Shown piece by piece: positions 26,788 to 34,861 of a stretch of 64,000 bases of DNA (the stretch's first letter is position 1; every line of letters begins with the position of its first letter). The notes under the pieces were generated by a model that did no database searches, was not told the DNA's origin, and saw nothing but the letters and a program-made list of their open reading frames with translations. A program made the position numbers and the translations under genes. The DNA is from Pseudomonadota bacterium (lineage in GTDB: Bacteria; Pseudomonadota; Alphaproteobacteria; Rhizobiales; Xanthobacteraceae): assembly GCA_023388935.1 (NCBI GenBank), contig JAEWFG010000016.1, forward strand, positions 1-64,000, written 5' to 3'.

Positions 26788-26821
26788 GCGATGGCGGTGG
26801 GTTCTACCCCGCCGCCATCGC
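26788..26821. terminator. Bidirectional hairpin between convergent genes (weak)
   Basis: GCGATGGCGG (26788-26797) pairs with CCGCCATCGC (26812-26821) in a 10-base stem with a GGG/CCC-stabilised loop. It lies between the tannase-family gene and the end of the AAA+ gene and overlaps the latter's last codons. No T-tract follows on either strand, so it may simply be a stable stem or a rho-assisted site. Confidence 0.35.
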
Positions 26822-28531
26822 CTGCGCGCCACCCAGCAATTGCGCATTGAGCCGGCCGCCGGAGAACAGCATGTCGTCGAGTGCCTCGTCGATATCGGCT
26901 GAGACGACGGAGTTGCCGCCGTCGCGCGCGATGCTCGCCTGCGCGAGCCGTCGCATCAATTCCTTGATGAACGCGCAACTCGTGCCCTCGCTGCGCCGGG
27001 CAGCCTCGGCAGCGACAGCATCGTCGAGCGGCAGTCCTTTGCCGTAGAGCCGGACCAGCTTGCCGCGGCCGGTCTCGTCGGGGAGGGGCACTTCGATCGC
27101 CTGATCGATGCGACCCGGGCGACCGGCGAGGGCGCCTTCGAGGTCCTCCGGACGGTTGGTGGTCAGGACGAACAGGATGTCCGCATCCTCCTTCAGCCCG
27201 TCCATCTCGTTGAGCAATTTGTTCAGCATGGATTCCTCGCACGGCCCCATGTCATCGCGGTCGCGGGCGATGAGATCGACGTCCTCGATCACGACCATCG
27301 ATGGCTGGAGCAGCCGTGCCAGGCTCATATAGGCACCGAGCAGGCCGATCTGCTCGGCGGTGATGATCAGCGTCGTATGCCCGGGCAGATGGGTTGCGAG
27401 ATAGCGGATCGTATGGGTCTTGCCGGTGCCCGGCGACCCGTACAGCAAGATACCTTTGCGGGTCGACTGGCCAAGCCGGCGCAATTGATCGCGCGTACCG
27501 ACGAAGTTCAGCACGTTGCGATCGAGCAGCCGCAGGGTCCGCTCCGGCAAGATCACTTCGTCCCGTGCGACCGGCGGCAGGCGATGCACGGTGATGCCGC
27601 GCGAGTAGCCGCGATAATCGGAGTCGGCGTCGAGTGAGAGGATCTTGCCGCGGTAGGTGCGCGCGGCTTGCACGGCCTGTTCCAGCTCGCCAAAGCATTG
27701 CTGGACGCGGACTGCGCCTGCGGTGCCCGCAGGCACCACGATCTCAAGACGAATGCCGGGTTCGCGACTGTATTCGCGATGCGCACAGAGCAATACCGCG
27801 TAACGAAGGCCGTCCTGCTCGCACAGCCACAGGCCGTTGTCGAGGCACTTGACGGGGCTCTTCTCGCCGACATCGATGTCGGAATATTGCAGCGGCGCAA
27901 TCGCGAGCGCATAGCGGCCCTCCCGGAGGAGCCGCGAAATCGACAGCGTTTCGTAGCGCTGTTCCTCGTTCAACCCGAATAGCCGGATGGCGTTGCCGAA
28001 CAGCCTGTTGATCGCCGCCTGAACATCCACCCGCATATGTCCGGGAAACTGGCGGATCGTGGTCACGAGCTTGCTGCGCGGAACGCCGGAAAAATGCCAG
28101 TCCAGCACGTCGCAGGCGTGCTCGAACTCCTTTTCCGGCTCTTTCGGCGTGCTCACGGTGTCGGCCGCACGAATGCAGTCGCTGCACAGCCAGACAGTGC
28201 GGCTGCCGATGCGAACATCCGTCTGTCCATCCGGCTTGCCGCAGAGCTCGCAGGGGGTCTTGATCTCTTCAAGCGTGATCTTGAGGGGATGCTGGCCGAG
28301 CCAGACATATTGTTTGGCCGATTTGAAAAGCGCTTCTGCGACCGATTGCGGATAGGGACCGCAGGCGACTTTGTCCTCGCGCTCGATTCGCGTCATCAGC
28401 GCGGCAGCCTCGCGCTCCGTCTTGCCGAAAACCTGGCGAAGCAGACTGATGACGAACTCGTCCGGCGTGTCATCGTCATTATGAATCACGAGCTGAGCCG
28501 GCTCGCGCTCGCCGCGCGCATCATTCGTCAC
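26804..28531 (-). CDS. ClpS-domain / zinc-finger / AAA+ ATPase fusion protein
   Basis: With a GTG start at 28531 (GGAG eight bases upstream) the protein is 575 residues. Residues 11-89 are a ClpS-type adaptor domain containing HNDDDTPDEFV and ending HPLKITLEE. Residues 94-119 are a C4 zinc finger (Cys94, 97, 116, 119: CELCGKPDG...WLCSDC) of the ClpX type. Residues 130-330 are a Cdc48-like middle region with YRGKILSLD. Then comes an AAA+ module: Walker A GSPGTGKT (365-372), Walker B MVVIEDVDLI, sensor-1 TTNRP and arginine finger region GRPGRID. No protease domain follows. It is probably an unfoldase or remodeller. Classic N-degron pocket residues are altered (see findings). Confidence 0.82.
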   Translation of the reverse strand: MTNDARGEREPAQLVIHNDDDTPDEFVISLLRQVFGKTEREAAALMTRIEREDKVACGPYPQSVAEALFKSAKQYVWLGQHPLKITLEEIKTPCELCGKPDGQTDVRIGSRTVWLCSDCIRAADTVSTPKEPEKEFEHACDVLDWHFSGVPRSKLVTTIRQFPGHMRVDVQAAINRLFGNAIRLFGLNEEQRYETLSISRLLREGRYALAIAPLQYSDIDVGEKSPVKCLDNGLWLCEQDGLRYAVLLCAHREYSREPGIRLEIVVPAGTAGAVRVQQCFGELEQAVQAARTYRGKILSLDADSDYRGYSRGITVHRLPPVARDEVILPERTLRLLDRNVLNFVGTRDQLRRLGQSTRKGILLYGSPGTGKTHTIRYLATHLPGHTTLIITAEQIGLLGAYMSLARLLQPSMVVIEDVDLIARDRDDMGPCEESMLNKLLNEMDGLKEDADILFVLTTNRPEDLEGALAGRPGRIDQAIEVPLPDETGRGKLVRLYGKGLPLDDAVAAEAARRSEGTSCAFIKELMRRLAQASIARDGGNSVVSADIDEALDDMLFSGGRLNAQLLGGAQAMAAG

Positions 28532-28580
28532 GAGATGAACTCCGATGCAACCAGAACTAGAATGGAACAAATAAGGAACA

Positions 28581-28613
28581 CAAAAGAAAGCGGCCGTCAA
28601 GCGTGACGGCCGC
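28581..28613 (-). terminator. Rho-independent terminator of the EmrAB-like operon
   Basis: A perfect 10-base stem (GCGGCCGTCA, 28590-28599, with TGACGGCCGC, 28604-28613) closes a tetraloop. On the minus strand it is followed by TTTCTTTT. It lies about 30 bases past the MFS transporter stop. Because it sits upstream of the AAA+ gene, it also argues against an earlier start codon for that gene. Confidence 0.85.
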
Positions 28614-28642
28614 GACAATTTGGTAGCTAGTTTTCGAAGCTG

Positions 28643-30247
28643 TTAGTGCGCGCCGCCACCGCTGACCGCCTTGACGCGCCGGGTCAGCATCACGGCGATC
28701 GCGGCGAGAACCAGCACCACGCCGATCACGGCAAAGGTGTCGGAATAGCCCATCACCAGCGCCTGGCGCTTCACCGTCTTGCCGAGCGCGATGATGGCCT
28801 GCTCGCGCGCCGCGTTGGGGTCGGGCACGCCATGGGTGATGAAGTAGTCCGTCGTCTGCGCGATGCGGGCGCGGACCTCCTCGCGGCCGAGCGTGACCGA
28901 ATGGCCGATGATGTTGGAGTGGAACTGCTCGCGCTTGGTGACGATGGTCGCGAGCACGGCGGTGCCTATGGCGCCGCCGAGGTTACGCATCATGTTGGAG
29001 ATGCCGGAGGCGGCAGGCGCGTCCTGCGGCGCGACGCTGCCAAGGCTGAGCGCCGAGAGTGGTGCGAGCGTCAGCGCCTGGCCGACCGCGCGCACGATGT
29101 TGGGCACCAGGAACTGGTCGCCTGAATAGTCGAGCGACATCTGGATGTTCATGAACGAGCTCGCTGCGAACAGCAGCAGGCCGATCGTTGCGATGTAGCG
29201 GGCATCGAATCGCTCCATCAGCTTCGGCACCAGCGGAATCAGCAGGAGCTGCGGCAGGCCGGTCCAGGCCAGCACGTTGCCGATCTGCTCGGCATTGTAG
29301 CCCTGCACCTGCCCGAGATAGGCAGGCAGCAGATAGACCGAGCCGAACAGCGCGAAGCCGAGGAAGACGGAGGCAATCGTGCCGACGCCGAAATTCCACT
29401 GTGTCAGCAAGCGCAGGCGGAGCAGCGGCTTTTCGACCACAAGCGCGTTGTAGATGAACAACGACAGGCTGACGGCGGCAATGATGGCGAGCCGCACGAT
29501 GAAGGGCGAGCCGAACCAGTCATCCTTGTTGCCTTCCTCGAGCACGGCCTGGAGCGAGGCCAGGCCGACCGCCATGGTGGCGATACCGAACCAGTCGCCT
29601 TCGCGCAGCAGCCCGAAGTTCATCGGGGCGCGCTCCAGGGTGAAGAAGAGGATGGTCACCATGACCGCGGTGGGCAGCACGTTGACGAAGAAGATGGTCT
29701 GCCAGCCGTAATTCTCGGTCAGATAGCCGCCGATGGTCGGTCCGATTGCGGGCGCGAACGTCACGGCAAGCGAGAACATCGCCAGCCCAATCGGCTGCTG
29801 GCCCTTCGGCAGCTTGGTGAAGACCAGCGTGAAGGCCATCGGAATCAGCACGCCGCCGAAGAAGCCCTGGAAGCCGCGCATCGTGATCATCGAGGGAAGA
29901 TCGTGGGTGAAGGCACAGGCGACCGAAAATGCCGCGAACAGCGTCGCGAAGCTCAGGATGATGTTGCGGAACGAGAATACACGCGACAAGTAGTCGGTTA
30001 GCGGAATTACGATGATCTCGCCGATCAGATAGGACGTCGAGATCCAGGATCCGTTGTCGACGCCGGTACCGATGCCGCCCTCGATGTTGAGCAGCGAGGC
30101 GTTGGTGATCTGGATGTTCAGGATCGCCATGAAGGCGCCGATCATCGCCGCGAAGACGGCGATCCAGATCGTGGCGCTGGCGCGATTGGGGTCGACAGTT
30201 GCGCGCTCAGGCGTCGCGCGCGCCGAAATTGAGAGGCTGTGTGACAT
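28643..30247 (-). CDS. MFS multidrug transporter, EmrB/QacA (DHA2) type
   Basis: This 534-residue inner-membrane antiporter has 14 predicted helices, typical of the DHA2 family, and would export hydrophobic drugs by proton exchange. Recognisable segments are IWIAVFAAMIGAFMAILNIQITNASL (helix 1, the DHA2 signature of the D/E-x-TxxNVALP type in variant form), SYLIGEIIVIPLTDYLSRVFS (motif A) and FQGFFGGVLIPMAFTLVF (motif C region). The adaptor gene lies upstream with only one base between stop and start, so the two form an EmrAB-type pump. Transcription ends at the terminator at 28581-28613. Confidence 0.9.
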   Translation of the reverse strand: MSHSLSISARATPERATVDPNRASATIWIAVFAAMIGAFMAILNIQITNASLLNIEGGIGTGVDNGSWISTSYLIGEIIVIPLTDYLSRVFSFRNIILSFATLFAAFSVACAFTHDLPSMITMRGFQGFFGGVLIPMAFTLVFTKLPKGQQPIGLAMFSLAVTFAPAIGPTIGGYLTENYGWQTIFFVNVLPTAVMVTILFFTLERAPMNFGLLREGDWFGIATMAVGLASLQAVLEEGNKDDWFGSPFIVRLAIIAAVSLSLFIYNALVVEKPLLRLRLLTQWNFGVGTIASVFLGFALFGSVYLLPAYLGQVQGYNAEQIGNVLAWTGLPQLLLIPLVPKLMERFDARYIATIGLLLFAASSFMNIQMSLDYSGDQFLVPNIVRAVGQALTLAPLSALSLGSVAPQDAPAASGISNMMRNLGGAIGTAVLATIVTKREQFHSNIIGHSVTLGREEVRARIAQTTDYFITHGVPDPNAAREQAIIALGKTVKRQALVMGYSDTFAVIGVVLVLAAIAVMLTRRVKAVSGGGAH

Positions 30248-30248
30248 G

Positions 30249-31463
30249 TCACGACTCTCCGGAAACGGGCTTTGTTTTTGACGCCGTCTTGGACGTTGTC
30301 TCGGGCGTCGTTGCCACTTGCGCGGTCGGCGCCGAGCGCGTTGCGATCGTCGGGATCACGGACATGCCGGGCCGCAGCGCGATCGCAGGCGCGGTCTCGG
30401 CATCCAGCGCGATCCTCACGGGAATGCGCTGCACGATCTTGGTGAAGTTGCCGGTGGCGTTGTCCGGCGGCAGCAGGGCGAACTCCTGGCCGCTGGCCGG
30501 CGCGATGGAATCGACGTGACCGCGCACCACCTGGCCCGGGAAGGTGTCGACCTCGATCTGGACCTGCTGTCCGGCCTTGACGTTGGTGAGCTGGGTCTCC
30601 TTGAAGTTGGCGACGACATAGGCGCCCTCGGCCGGCACGATCGACATCAACTGTGTGCCCGCCTGCACGTACTGGCCGACGCGCAGCGTGCGGTTGCCGA
30701 CCGCGCCGTCGATGGGCGAAATGATTGTGGTGTAGCCGAGATTGAGCTCGGCCTGACGCTGGAGCGCGGCTGCGCGTGCAGCCGCGGCCTTGGCCTGCAG
30801 GATCTCGGCCTTCAGGAGATCGACCTGCTTCAGGGCAGAGGTGAGATTGGCGGTATCGCGCTGGATCGCGGCATCGGCGCCGGCGTCGCGCGCCTGTGCC
30901 TGCTGCGCGTTCTGCACGCTGCCATAGCCCGTTGCCGCGAGGTCTGTGTAACGCTTGTTCTCCTGCTTGGCGAAAACCTTCGCAGCATTGTCGACATCGA
31001 TGGTCGCCCTGGCTGCCGCGATCACGGCCTCCTGAACGTCGAGCTGGGCTTCCTTGCTCGTCACCGTCGCGTTCGCGGCGGCGACATCGGCCTTGGCCTG
31101 ATCGAGCGCGACCTTGAAGTCGCGATCATCGATCCGGGCCAACACTTGCCCGGCCTTCACATGCTCGTTATCGCCGACCGAGACCCGATCGAGATAGCCG
31201 CTGACCTTCGGCGCGATCGTAGTGTTGTCGGCCTTCACATAGGCGTCATCGGTGGAGACGAGGAAACGCCCGACGGTCCAATAGTCGTAGCCGTACCAGC
31301 TTGCGCCCGCGAGCGCGACAGCCGCGGCTCCAAGGAGCAACAGCTTGCGCAGGTTGAGCTTTTTGCTGCCGGCGAATGATGGCGCTGTGGGCAATATGCC
31401 TTCCAGGGCATTGGTTGGAACCGCGGCGGCTTCGGTCTTGGACAGGGTGGTGTGTACGGTCAT
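30249..31463 (-). CDS. EmrA/HlyD-type membrane fusion protein
   Basis: The 404-residue periplasmic adaptor has one N-terminal membrane anchor (LLLLGAAAVALAGASWYGYDYW, about 42-63). A biotinyl-lipoyl-like domain and coiled-coil hairpin follow: VSGYLDRVSVGDNEHVKAGQVLARIDDRDFKVALDQAKAD is the standard opening, with a return strand TIISPIDGAVGNRTLRVGQYV. Together with the downstream MFS protein it would link export to an outer-membrane channel (not encoded here). The pair is divergent from a TetR-family regulator gene, the usual arrangement for inducible efflux. Confidence 0.9.
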   Translation of the reverse strand: MTVHTTLSKTEAAAVPTNALEGILPTAPSFAGSKKLNLRKLLLLGAAAVALAGASWYGYDYWTVGRFLVSTDDAYVKADNTTIAPKVSGYLDRVSVGDNEHVKAGQVLARIDDRDFKVALDQAKADVAAANATVTSKEAQLDVQEAVIAAARATIDVDNAAKVFAKQENKRYTDLAATGYGSVQNAQQAQARDAGADAAIQRDTANLTSALKQVDLLKAEILQAKAAAARAAALQRQAELNLGYTTIISPIDGAVGNRTLRVGQYVQAGTQLMSIVPAEGAYVVANFKETQLTNVKAGQQVQIEVDTFPGQVVRGHVDSIAPASGQEFALLPPDNATGNFTKIVQRIPVRIALDAETAPAIALRPGMSVIPTIATRSAPTAQVATTPETTSKTASKTKPVSGES

Positions 31464-31481
31464 GGCCGGCTCCCTGAATTA

Positions 31482-31499
31482 GGAAACTTGACGTTTTCC
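31482..31499. promoter_or_regulatory. TetR-type operator candidate between efflux operon and regulator
   Basis: GGAAAC and GTTTTCC form an imperfect dyad around TTGAC, in the 90-base gap between the divergent start codons. A second weaker dyad, TGTCA...TGACA, lies at about 31525-31540. The location between two divergent genes is where a TetR repressor commonly binds. The assignment to this TetR protein is inferred. Confidence 0.4.
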
Positions 31500-31553
31500 A
31501 AAATGAGCCTAACTTTGGAATTGTCAATGGAATGACAGGCATCATGTAAAGAC

Positions 31554-32213
31554 ATGGCTCAAGCAAAACCGGAAGTCGGATGCCGCCCACGCGGACGGCC
31601 GCAATTGCGCAGCGACGAGGAGACGAAGCAGATCGTCTTCGAGGCTGCGCGCCACGCCTTTGCAATCGACGGCTACGCAGCGACCAGCACAGAAGAGCTC
31701 GCGCGCCGCGCCGGCATCTCGACCAAGACGCTGTATCGCCTGTTTGCCGGCAAGGCCGCGCTGTTCGAGGCGATGTGCGCTGACCGGCTCGAGCGGCTGC
31801 TCTCCGCCGTCGATCTCCAGGCCAACGATGAGGTTGATATCGAAACGGGCCTGCGTGTCGCGTTGCTCACCTGCGCCGATCTCGCGCTCGATCCCGGCGT
31901 GGTGGCGTTGCAGCGCATGGTGCTGCAGGAGTCCGCCGCATTTCCGGAACTCGCAGCGAACTTCTACAAGAACGCCATCTCCCGCACCGTCACGACGCTT
32001 GCCGGCTGGCTGCGCGTTCAAGTCAAGCGAAAGCGCCTCGCAATCGATGATGTGGAGGAGGCCGCCGGCATCCTCATCGGCATGATCGCCTCGGCGCCGC
32101 AGCGCGCCGCGATCTACGGCGGCGTGCCGTTGCCGTCGCGGAAGGATATCGAGCGGCGGGCGCATACCTGCGCAGCCTTGTTCCTCGATGGCTGCCGGGC
32201 AGCGCCGAAGTAG
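31554..32213 (+). CDS. TetR-family transcriptional regulator
   Basis: The N-terminal helix-turn-helix is clear: IVFEAARHAFAIDGYAATSTEELARRAGISTKTLYRLFAGKAALFEAM (about residues 27-74), a TetR signature. The remaining 140 residues are the all-helical ligand-binding and dimerisation domain. The opening AQAKPEVGCRPRGRPQL is a basic tail before the HTH. Located divergent to the emrA-like adaptor gene, it probably represses that pump and is released by a pump substrate. Length 219 is normal. Confidence 0.85.
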   Translation: MAQAKPEVGCRPRGRPQLRSDEETKQIVFEAARHAFAIDGYAATSTEELARRAGISTKTLYRLFAGKAALFEAMCADRLERLLSAVDLQANDEVDIETGLRVALLTCADLALDPGVVALQRMVLQESAAFPELAANFYKNAISRTVTTLAGWLRVQVKRKRLAIDDVEEAAGILIGMIASAPQRAAIYGGVPLPSRKDIERRAHTCAALFLDGCRAAPK

Positions 32214-32221
32214 CGGCTCAT

Positions 32222-32264
32222 TTGACAATGCCGCCCGCGTCGATTAAATGTTTCGCATGCGAAA
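32222..32264 (+). promoter_or_regulatory. Promoter with overlapping palindromic operator for the MarR gene
   Basis: A -35 box TTGACA (32222-32227) is followed 16-17 bases later by a -10-like TTAAAT (32244-32249). A perfect 14-base palindrome TTTCGCATGCGAAA (32251-32264) covers the expected transcription start. This is the classic layout of MarR autorepression. It also rules out the upstream ATG at 32248, which lies inside the -10 region. Confidence 0.6.
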
Positions 32265-32268
32265 TAAA

Positions 32269-32721
32269 ATGGAGTCCAAGACAGGACACCATCGGCTGAT
32301 CTACCTCCTGAGCGTCGCGCAACGCCGGTTGCAGCGCTGGATGGCTGCGCAGCCCGAGAGCGAGGTGACGCCGGCGCAGGCGGGGCTGTTGTTCATCCTC
32401 GGCAAGCAGGACGGTGTCCTGATGGGCGAGGCAGGCGCGGCGCTCGATTTGGGGCCGGCAGGGATCTCCGGCCTCGTCGATCGAACGGCGGCCGTCAAGC
32501 TGGTCGAGCGGCGCGCCGACAGCGAGGACGGACGCGCCTGGCGGGTCTTTCTGACGCCGAAGGGGCGCACCGTGCTTGCGCAGGCGAAGACCAACGCAGC
32601 TGCGATCAATGCGGCGCTGACGGAAGGATTTACCAGCGAGGAGATCGATATCGTCGCGCGCTGGCTGACCAGCATTCGGGACAAGTTTCCTAGAGATTTT
32701 TCAAGCGACCCAGAGGAATAA
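32269..32721 (+). CDS. MarR-family transcriptional regulator
   Basis: The product starts at MESKTGHHRLIYLLSVAQRRLQRW (ATG 32269); an earlier ATG (32248) would lie within the promoter. The winged-helix core runs from VTPAQAGLLFILGKQDGVLMGEAGAALDLGPAGISGLVDRTA into KLVERRADSEDGRAWRVFLTPKGRTVL, where the D-x-R wing is conserved. The protein should bind as a dimer to the palindrome at 32251-32264 and respond to a small (often aromatic or acyl-CoA) ligand. The enoyl-CoA hydratase gene begins 12 bases after its stop, suggesting one operon. Confidence 0.85.
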   Translation: MESKTGHHRLIYLLSVAQRRLQRWMAAQPESEVTPAQAGLLFILGKQDGVLMGEAGAALDLGPAGISGLVDRTAAVKLVERRADSEDGRAWRVFLTPKGRTVLAQAKTNAAAINAALTEGFTSEEIDIVARWLTSIRDKFPRDFSSDPEE

Positions 32722-32733
32722 GAGGAGAGATCA

Positions 32734-33504
32734 ATGACCGAGCACGTCCGGATCGAGAACAACGGCGGAATTCTCACACTCACCCTCGCGCGTCCCGACA
32801 AGAAGAACGCGCTGACGGATGCGATGTACGGCAAGCTCGCCGACACCATCGAATCCGCCGAGTTCGACCCGTCCACCCGCGTGATCCTGATCCGCGGCGA
32901 GGGCGACATGTTCACCGCCGGCAACGATGTCGGCGAGTTCGCGGCCGTTGCGAGCGGCAAGTCCGAGGGCAGCCGCAATGTCGTCCGCTTCATCCAGTCG
33001 CTGGCGCGTTGCGCCCGGCCGCTGGTCGCCGCGGTGCAAGGCCGTGCCGTCGGCGTCGGCACCACGATGCTCCTGCATTGCGATCTCGTCGTGCTCGCCG
33101 ACAACGCGCAATTGTCGACGCCCTTCGTCAGCCTCGCGCTGGTGCCGGAAGCCGCCTCCAGCCTGCTGATGCCGGCGCGCATCGGCCATGCCCGTGCCTA
33201 CGAGATGTTCGCGCTGGGAGAGACCGTGCCGGCCAAGGCCGCGCTGGAGTGGGGGCTTGCTAACCGCGTGGTGCCGCTCGACAAGCTCGATGCCGAGGCG
33301 CTCGCGCTGGCGCGGCGTCTTGCCCGCCAGCCGGCCGGCGCGCTCACCGCCACCAAGCGGCTGATGCGCAATGGCGGGGCGCTGGTCGCGCAGATGAATG
33401 CGGAGGGCGAGCAGTTCGCGCAGCGCCTGCGCACCGCCGAGGCGCGCGAGGCATTTACCGCCTTCGCCGAGCGTCGTCCGCCCGATTTCAGCAAGGTTGC
33501 GTGA
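32734..33504 (+). CDS. Enoyl-CoA hydratase/isomerase family protein
   Basis: The 256-residue crotonase-fold protein would hydrate or isomerise an acyl-CoA. Oxyanion-hole residues are in MFTAGNDVGEF (about 56-66) and GRAVGVGTTMLLHCDLVV (about 101-118). A catalytic Glu lies in LVPEAASSLL. A GAGGAGAG ribosome binding site sits before the ATG. The gene is 12 bases downstream of the MarR gene and is likely cotranscribed with it, so the regulator's effector may be an acyl-CoA or a related acid. The precise substrate is unknown. Confidence 0.87.
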   Translation: MTEHVRIENNGGILTLTLARPDKKNALTDAMYGKLADTIESAEFDPSTRVILIRGEGDMFTAGNDVGEFAAVASGKSEGSRNVVRFIQSLARCARPLVAAVQGRAVGVGTTMLLHCDLVVLADNAQLSTPFVSLALVPEAASSLLMPARIGHARAYEMFALGETVPAKAALEWGLANRVVPLDKLDAEALALARRLARQPAGALTATKRLMRNGGALVAQMNAEGEQFAQRLRTAEAREAFTAFAERRPPDFSKVA

Positions 33505-33670
33505 CGCGTCGGCTTCCTGGGCGCAGTGAAGACCGCGTAGCTTCGATCATCCTCCATCCCAACGTCGCGCGATCGGCATTGCCGCCGGTCGGCGCGACGG
33601 GTACATCTGTGACGCTGCGCCTCGCGAGCGCCGCCGCAGACGTGAGACAATTTCAGGGATGGAGAGTTCG

Positions 33671-34612
33671 ATGCCGGTCACGCCACAACACAAGGCCCAG
33701 CGCCCCTATCGGGGCGTATTCCCGGTCGTGCCCACCATCTTCGATGAGCGCGGCGAACTCGATCTCGACGGACAGCGCCGCTGCGTCGATTTCATGATCG
33801 ATGCCGGTTCGCACGGCCTCTGCATCCTCGCCAATTTTTCCGAGCAGTTCGTGCTCACCGATGCCGAGCGCGAGACCGTGATGCATGTGGTGCTGGAGCA
33901 TGTCGCGGGCCGCGTTCCAGTCATCGTCACCACCACCCATTTCAGCTCTGCCGTCTGCGCCGCGCGCAGCAAGCAGGCTGAGGCGGCGGGCGCCGCCATG
34001 GTGATGGTGATGCCGCCCTATCACGGCGCGACCTTCCGGGTGCCCGAGAAAGGCATCGTCGAATTCTTCAAGGTGCTCTCGGGCGCGATCAGCATCCCCA
34101 TCATGATTCAGGACGCGCCGGTAGCCGGCACGCCGCTCTCCGTCGAACTGCTCGCGCGGCTGTCGCGGGATTTCTCCAACATCCGCTATTTCAAGATCGA
34201 GGTACCCGGCGCTGCTGCAAAGCTCCGCAGCCTGATCGAGGCGGGCGGCAGCGATATCGAGGGTCCGTGGGACGGCGAGGAGGCGATCACATTGCTTGCC
34301 GATCTCGATGCCGGCGCCACCGGCGCGATGACCGGCGGCGGCTATCCCGACGGCATCCGCCAGATCATTGATCCCTATTTCGCGGGCCAGCGCGAGCAGG
34401 CGAAAGCCGCCTACGAACGCTGGCTGCCGCTGATCAACTACGAGAACCGCCAATGCGGCCTGATCGCCTGCAAGACCATGATGCAGGCCGGCGGCGTGAT
34501 CAAGTCGGACACAGTGCGCCATCCGCTTCAGTCGCTGCATCCGGCGACGCGCGCTGGGTTGCTGGAGCTCGCAAGGGAGCGCGATGCGCTCGCGCTGCGG
34601 TGGGGGAAGTAG
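33671..34612 (+). CDS. DapA-family aldolase/lyase
   Basis: The TIM-barrel product belongs to the dihydrodipicolinate synthase/N-acetylneuraminate lyase superfamily, which forms a Schiff base between a lysine and a keto acid. It starts MPVTPQHKAQRPYRGVFPVV, with VPTIFDERGELDLDGQRRCV as the family opening, and the Schiff-base Lys probably lies in IRYFKIEVPG. The conserved mid-barrel VIVTTTHFSS and MVMPPY segments are present. The start ATG at 33671 follows GGAGAG; ATG 33659 adds four residues. The product is 313 residues. It is probably a sugar-acid or hydroxy-acid aldolase rather than DapA itself. Confidence 0.82.
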   Translation: MPVTPQHKAQRPYRGVFPVVPTIFDERGELDLDGQRRCVDFMIDAGSHGLCILANFSEQFVLTDAERETVMHVVLEHVAGRVPVIVTTTHFSSAVCAARSKQAEAAGAAMVMVMPPYHGATFRVPEKGIVEFFKVLSGAISIPIMIQDAPVAGTPLSVELLARLSRDFSNIRYFKIEVPGAAAKLRSLIEAGGSDIEGPWDGEEAITLLADLDAGATGAMTGGGYPDGIRQIIDPYFAGQREQAKAAYERWLPLINYENRQCGLIACKTMMQAGGVIKSDTVRHPLQSLHPATRAGLLELARERDALALRWGK

Positions 34613-34629
34613 GGCGCGCATACTCCGCT

Positions 34630-34764
34630 CGTCGTCCCGGGGCGCGCGGAGCGCGAGCCCGGGACCCATAACCACAGGAGATGGTTTGGCGAATTCTGGC
34701 AATTGCCAGTTCGCGCAACAACATCTCCCTGTGGTTATGGGTCCCCGCCTTCGCGGGGACGACG
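34630..34764. repeat. Palindromic intergenic repeat element B
   Basis: The element starts CGTCGTCCCGGGG and ends GGGGACGACG, its inverse. Inside, GGGACCCATAACCACAGG pairs with CCTGTGGTTATGGGTCCC, forming an 18-base hairpin arm. It lies between the DapA-family and methanethiol-oxidase-like genes, both on the plus strand. The inner CATAACC motif is shared with element A at 3692-3813. It resembles rhizobial intergenic mosaic elements. Confidence 0.7.
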
Positions 34765-34861
34765 CCGAGTTTGTGGCGTATGATCCAGTGCACCAGCTCT
34801 TCATTATGCCGTTATCCCGAGCCAAATTGGCGCGAGACAACGAAAACAGGGAGGCAGTGCC

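Noticed and set aside
22532..28531. Defence island hypothesis linking the patatin phospholipase with the AAA+ fusion protein
   Set aside because: No nucleotide cyclase, sensor or other defence gene is present, and a permease and an esterase gene separate them.
28532..28618. Upstream ATG start for the ClpS-AAA+ protein (29 extra residues)
   Set aside because: It would lie inside the hairpin of the neighbouring operon's terminator; GTG 28531 has a proper GGAG site.
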